From: Paludibacter sp963678465
Lineage (GTDB): Bacteria > Bacteroidota > Bacteroidia > Bacteroidales > Paludibacteraceae
Direction: 5' to 3'
DNA length: 64,000 bases
Assembly: GCA_963678465.1 (NCBI GenBank)
Contig: OY782858.1
Coordinates: 1,984,001 to 2,048,000 of the forward strand
Below the pieces are notes generated by a model. The model was not told where the DNA came from. It ran no database searches and saw only the letters and a program-made list of their open reading frames with translations. Each line of letters starts with the position of its first letter. Position 1 is the stretch's first letter. Below, piece after piece: positions 61,296 to 64,000 of this stretch. The position numbers were made by a program, and so were the translations under genes.

Positions 61296-62528
61296 ATGGA
61301 TTCATTATTAAAAAAATACCTTCGGGGCGACGCCACACTTTGGATCGTATTCATTATGCTTTGTATTGTTTCGATTATCGAAATGTACAGCGCATCGAGT
61401 ACACTGGCCTACAAAGCAGCCAACCACACCGCTCCAATGTTGCGCCACGTAGGCTTTTTGGCCGGCGGTGCACTCATTGCAGTTTTGGTACATTTAATTC
61501 CATTCCGATACATTCGACTCATCTCCTATTTCGTATTGGTACTTTCTGTATTTATGCTTATTCTTGTGCTCTTCAAAGGTAAAAGCGAGAACGATGCCTC
61601 CCGTTGGTTGGTGATTGGAGGTTTTAATTTTCAACCCTCCGAACTTGCCAAATTATCGGTTATTATTGTAGCGGCCGATTTCATTTCAAGAATAAAAGAT
61701 CCCAAGACAGACGAGAAAAAGTATTTCTGGAGCACCATCATTATGCTGGGAATTATATGTCCGCTTATTCTGCTCGAAAACTTTTCTACAGCTATCATTC
61801 TTTTCGGTGTTGTATTTATAATGATGTTCATAGGTCGGGTATCCATAAAAAGACTTGGCATACTTGCCGGAGGCATTGTATTAGCAGTTGTTTTAGGCTT
61901 TGGCGCGATAAAAGCCATTCCTCAGGAAAAAATGCCTAAAGCTTTCGACAGGGCTTACACCTGGACAGCCCGCATCGACAGATTTACCGAAAACACCGAC
62001 GACGACAAATCAAAATATGAAATAACGGATGAAAATCGCCAGGTTCAACATGGCCGCATCGCCATTGCCCGAGGAGGAATATTTGGCGTATTGCCCGGCA
62101 ATAGTATTGAACGTGATTATTTGCCTCAGGCATATTCCGATTTTATTTATGCTATTATTATTGAAGAAATGGGACTTGTAGGAGGAATTTTTGTAATTTT
62201 GCTCTACCTTATTTTACTGTTTAGGGCTGGACGAATTGCTACTGAAAGTCCAACAGTGTTCCCCGCTGTTCTTGTTATCGGGTTGTCACTTATGATTGTC
62301 ATCCAATCGTTTGTAAGCATGTCGGTAGCCACCAGCCTCGGACCTGTTACCGGTCAGCCACTGCCTTTGATAAGCAGAGGAGGAACTTCAATTCTCATCA
62401 CCTGTATCTATTTCGGAATTATATTCGGTATTACACGTCAATTAAAAGAGGAAGGTCAACCTGTAGACGAAACTATGGACGAAAAAGAAGAAGATAAAAT
62501 TCCGGTGGTGACGCTTGAAGAACTTTAA
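61296..62528 (+). CDS. ftsW: Septal peptidoglycan glycosyltransferase FtsW
   Basis: A 410-residue SEDS protein with about ten membrane helices. Conserved segments: SRWLVIGGFNFQPSELAKLSVIIV (catalytic-loop region), LILLENFSTAIILF, QVQHGRIAIARGGIFGVLPGNS, LPQAYSDFIYAIIIEEMG, and GPVTGQPLPLISRGGTSIL. It polymerises septal glycan strands with the cognate PBP encoded five genes upstream in the cluster. Position between murD and murG supports FtsW over RodA. The C-terminal tail is acidic. Confidence 0.96.
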   Translation: MDSLLKKYLRGDATLWIVFIMLCIVSIIEMYSASSTLAYKAANHTAPMLRHVGFLAGGALIAVLVHLIPFRYIRLISYFVLVLSVFMLILVLFKGKSENDASRWLVIGGFNFQPSELAKLSVIIVAADFISRIKDPKTDEKKYFWSTIIMLGIICPLILLENFSTAIILFGVVFIMMFIGRVSIKRLGILAGGIVLAVVLGFGAIKAIPQEKMPKAFDRAYTWTARIDRFTENTDDDKSKYEITDENRQVQHGRIAIARGGIFGVLPGNSIERDYLPQAYSDFIYAIIIEEMGLVGGIFVILLYLILLFRAGRIATESPTVFPAVLVIGLSLMIVIQSFVSMSVATSLGPVTGQPLPLISRGGTSILITCIYFGIIFGITRQLKEEGQPVDETMDEKEEDKIPVVTLEEL

Positions 62529-62621
62529 TGCTATTAAAAAAAAGAAAATACGTTATCAGACAATGAACTGCATGTCTGCTGACGATAAAAAAAAACTATC
62601 GTTATTCAATGATATAAAAAT

Positions 62622-63725
62622 ATGAAACACAAATTTATAGTAAGCGGAGGAGGAACAGGCGGTCATATTTTTCCTGCAATAAGCATTGCCAATGCTCTTA
62701 AACATAAATTTCCTGACGCCGACATTCTGTTTGTTGGTGCCGAAGGACGTATGGAAATGGAAAGAGTTCCATCTGCGGGCTATCGTATCGAAGGCTTACC
62801 TGTAAGTGGATTCGACCGTAAAAACCTGTTGCGAAATGTAAAAGTCCTCTTCAACTTAATGAAAAGCATAATGAAGGCCCGCAGCATTATCAAAAAATTT
62901 CGTCCCGAAGTAGTGATTGGCGTTGGTGGATATGCAAGTGCCCCTACCCTTCGGGCGGCTTCGGCTTACGGCATACCTACATTGATACAGGAACAAAACT
63001 CCTATGCCGGAGTAACCAATAAATTGCTTTCGAAAAAAGCTTCGAAAATATGTGTGGCATACGACAATATGGAGAAATTTTTTCCTGCTTCAAAAATAAT
63101 CAAAACAGGTAATCCCGTACGTCAGGATTTACTGAAAACACAAAACAAAGCCAAAGAAGCCTATCAGTTTTTTGGTTTCGACCCTACTAAAAAAACACTT
63201 TTAATCGTAGGTGGAAGTCTGGGGGCCCGAACAATTAACCAAAGTGTGACCGCCCAACTCAAACAACTGACCGAAGCAAACATTCAGGTGATTTGGCAAA
63301 CCGGCAAATATTACTTCGAAAGCGCCCTTCAATCGGCCGACAGTTTTAAATCGCCATCGTTGCTGGTGACCGATTTTGTTTCGAGAATGGATTATGCGTA
63401 TGCGATTGCCGATCTGGTAATTTCGCGAGCAGGGGCAAGTTCAATTTCCGAACTTTGCTTGTTGTCGAAACCAACCATTTTAGTACCTTCGCCCAATGTA
63501 GCCGAGGACCATCAAACACAGAATGCACTGGCGCTAGTACGAAAGGAAGCCGCCCTAATGATAAAAGACAGCGAAGCGATAGAGTTACTTATCCCTGAAG
63601 CGATTAAACTGATTAACAATGATGTGGAACTTTTAAAATTGGCCGAAAACATATTTAAAATGGCTGAAAAAGATTCGGCCGAAAGAATTGCCGACGAAGT
63701 AATTAAATTAGTCAAAAACAAATAA
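62622..63725 (+). CDS. murG: UDP-GlcNAc: lipid I N-acetylglucosaminyltransferase MurG
   Basis: A 367-residue GT-B glycosyltransferase at the inner face of the membrane, making lipid II. N-terminal glycine-rich loop SGGGTGGHIFPAISIA, VVIGVGGYASAPTLRAA, IQEQNSYAGVTNKLLS, the second-domain LLIVGGSLGARTINQS, and the UDP-GlcNAc site DLVISRAGASSISELCLL. Length matches the family. Next in the dcw cluster comes murC, 107 bases on. Confidence 0.97.
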   Translation: MKHKFIVSGGGTGGHIFPAISIANALKHKFPDADILFVGAEGRMEMERVPSAGYRIEGLPVSGFDRKNLLRNVKVLFNLMKSIMKARSIIKKFRPEVVIGVGGYASAPTLRAASAYGIPTLIQEQNSYAGVTNKLLSKKASKICVAYDNMEKFFPASKIIKTGNPVRQDLLKTQNKAKEAYQFFGFDPTKKTLLIVGGSLGARTINQSVTAQLKQLTEANIQVIWQTGKYYFESALQSADSFKSPSLLVTDFVSRMDYAYAIADLVISRAGASSISELCLLSKPTILVPSPNVAEDHQTQNALALVRKEAALMIKDSEAIELLIPEAIKLINNDVELLKLAENIFKMAEKDSAERIADEVIKLVKNK

Positions 63726-63832
63726 TTAGTATATCGCATCCTTTTTTAGAAGAATAACTATCAAAAAAAATCTGTATTTTGTTTTCATACGTTCGGAAAA
63801 CGCCTAAAAACAAAAATGATGTAGAAATAAAC

Positions 63833-64000
63833 ATGAATAAATTTAATAAATATTACTTTTTGGGAATTGGTGGAATAGGTATGAGTGCATTAGCACGCTA
63901 TTTCAAAACAAAAGGATTTGCTGTGGGTGGATACGACAGAAGCAAAACAAAACTTACCTCCGACCTGGAGGCAGAAGGAATCAGCATTTGCTACAACGAA
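63833..64000 (+). CDS. murC: UDP-MurNAc:L-alanine ligase MurC, 5' part
   Basis: The first 56 codons of murC, cut by the window end. MNKFNKYYFLGIGGIGMSALARYF is the MurC N-terminal dinucleotide-like loop (Gly-Ile-Gly-Gly-Ile-Gly-Met-Ser), followed by GGYDRSKTKLTSDLEAEGI. Order after murG fits the dcw cluster. Confidence 0.93.
   Translation, partial: MNKFNKYYFLGIGGIGMSALARYFKTKGFAVGGYDRSKTKLTSDLEAEGISICYNE

Overview
The window looks like chromosome from an anaerobic, fermentative member of the Bacteroidetes (Bacteroidales-like). The evidence is: paired DUF4249 lipoproteins and TonB-dependent receptors; promoters with the -7 element TAnnTTTG and no Shine-Dalgarno sequences; S46 and S9 dipeptidyl-peptidases; Bacteroidetes-typical small families (DUF4783, DUF3256, DUF4286, DUF4105); an [FeFe] hydrogenase operon; butyrate kinase; and a DAP-type MurE. 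Species cannot be named from the sequence alone.

Region 1 (1-13.2 kb) is accessory and repeat-rich. It holds a small outer-membrane barrel protein, two DUF4249 + TonB-receptor modules, an orphan lipoprotein, a BamE-like small protein and a DUF4153 membrane protein. Between them lie two copies of a 272-290 bp foldback element (819-1090 and 12758-13047), three copies of a composite low-complexity repeat, and heptanucleotide arrays (TCTTTRT). Two of the arrays end next to start codons.

Region 2 (13.2-30 kb) is mostly housekeeping: a GH13 lipoprotein, DMP19, kdsB-DUF4105, an EEP-family hydrolase, a flavodoxin-fold oxidoreductase, a MaoC-like protein, tRNA-Ala(GGC), DUF4286-ruvC, butyrate kinase, tsaD with a lone exosortase-like protein, and divergent tamB-DUF3256.

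Region 3 (30-35 kb) encodes a bifurcating-type [FeFe] hydrogenase in the order Trx-like ferredoxin, HydB, HydA, HydC. A perfect 22-bp palindrome lies upstream. Region 4 (35-52.5 kb) carries nadC-DUF4783, rlmH, a 1201-residue sensor kinase, a patatin phospholipase, DPP4, a sugar MFS permease with a ROK kinase, DUF2975 with an XRE regulator, DPP7, nagB, a small HEXXH membrane protein and an acyltransferase. The nagB leader region contains an excellent sigma-54 promoter match followed by a terminator-like hairpin, possibly a small RNA gene.

Region 5 (52.9-64 kb) is the start of the dcw cell-wall/division cluster: mraZ, rsmH, ftsL, ftsI (with PASTA), murE, mraY, murD, ftsW, murG and a truncated murC. 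GTGGG direct repeats, the expected type of MraZ operator, precede mraZ. The most unusual items are the foldback element (covarying stems, flanking 11-bp duplication), the candidate sigma-54 RNA, and the repeat arrays in gene leaders.
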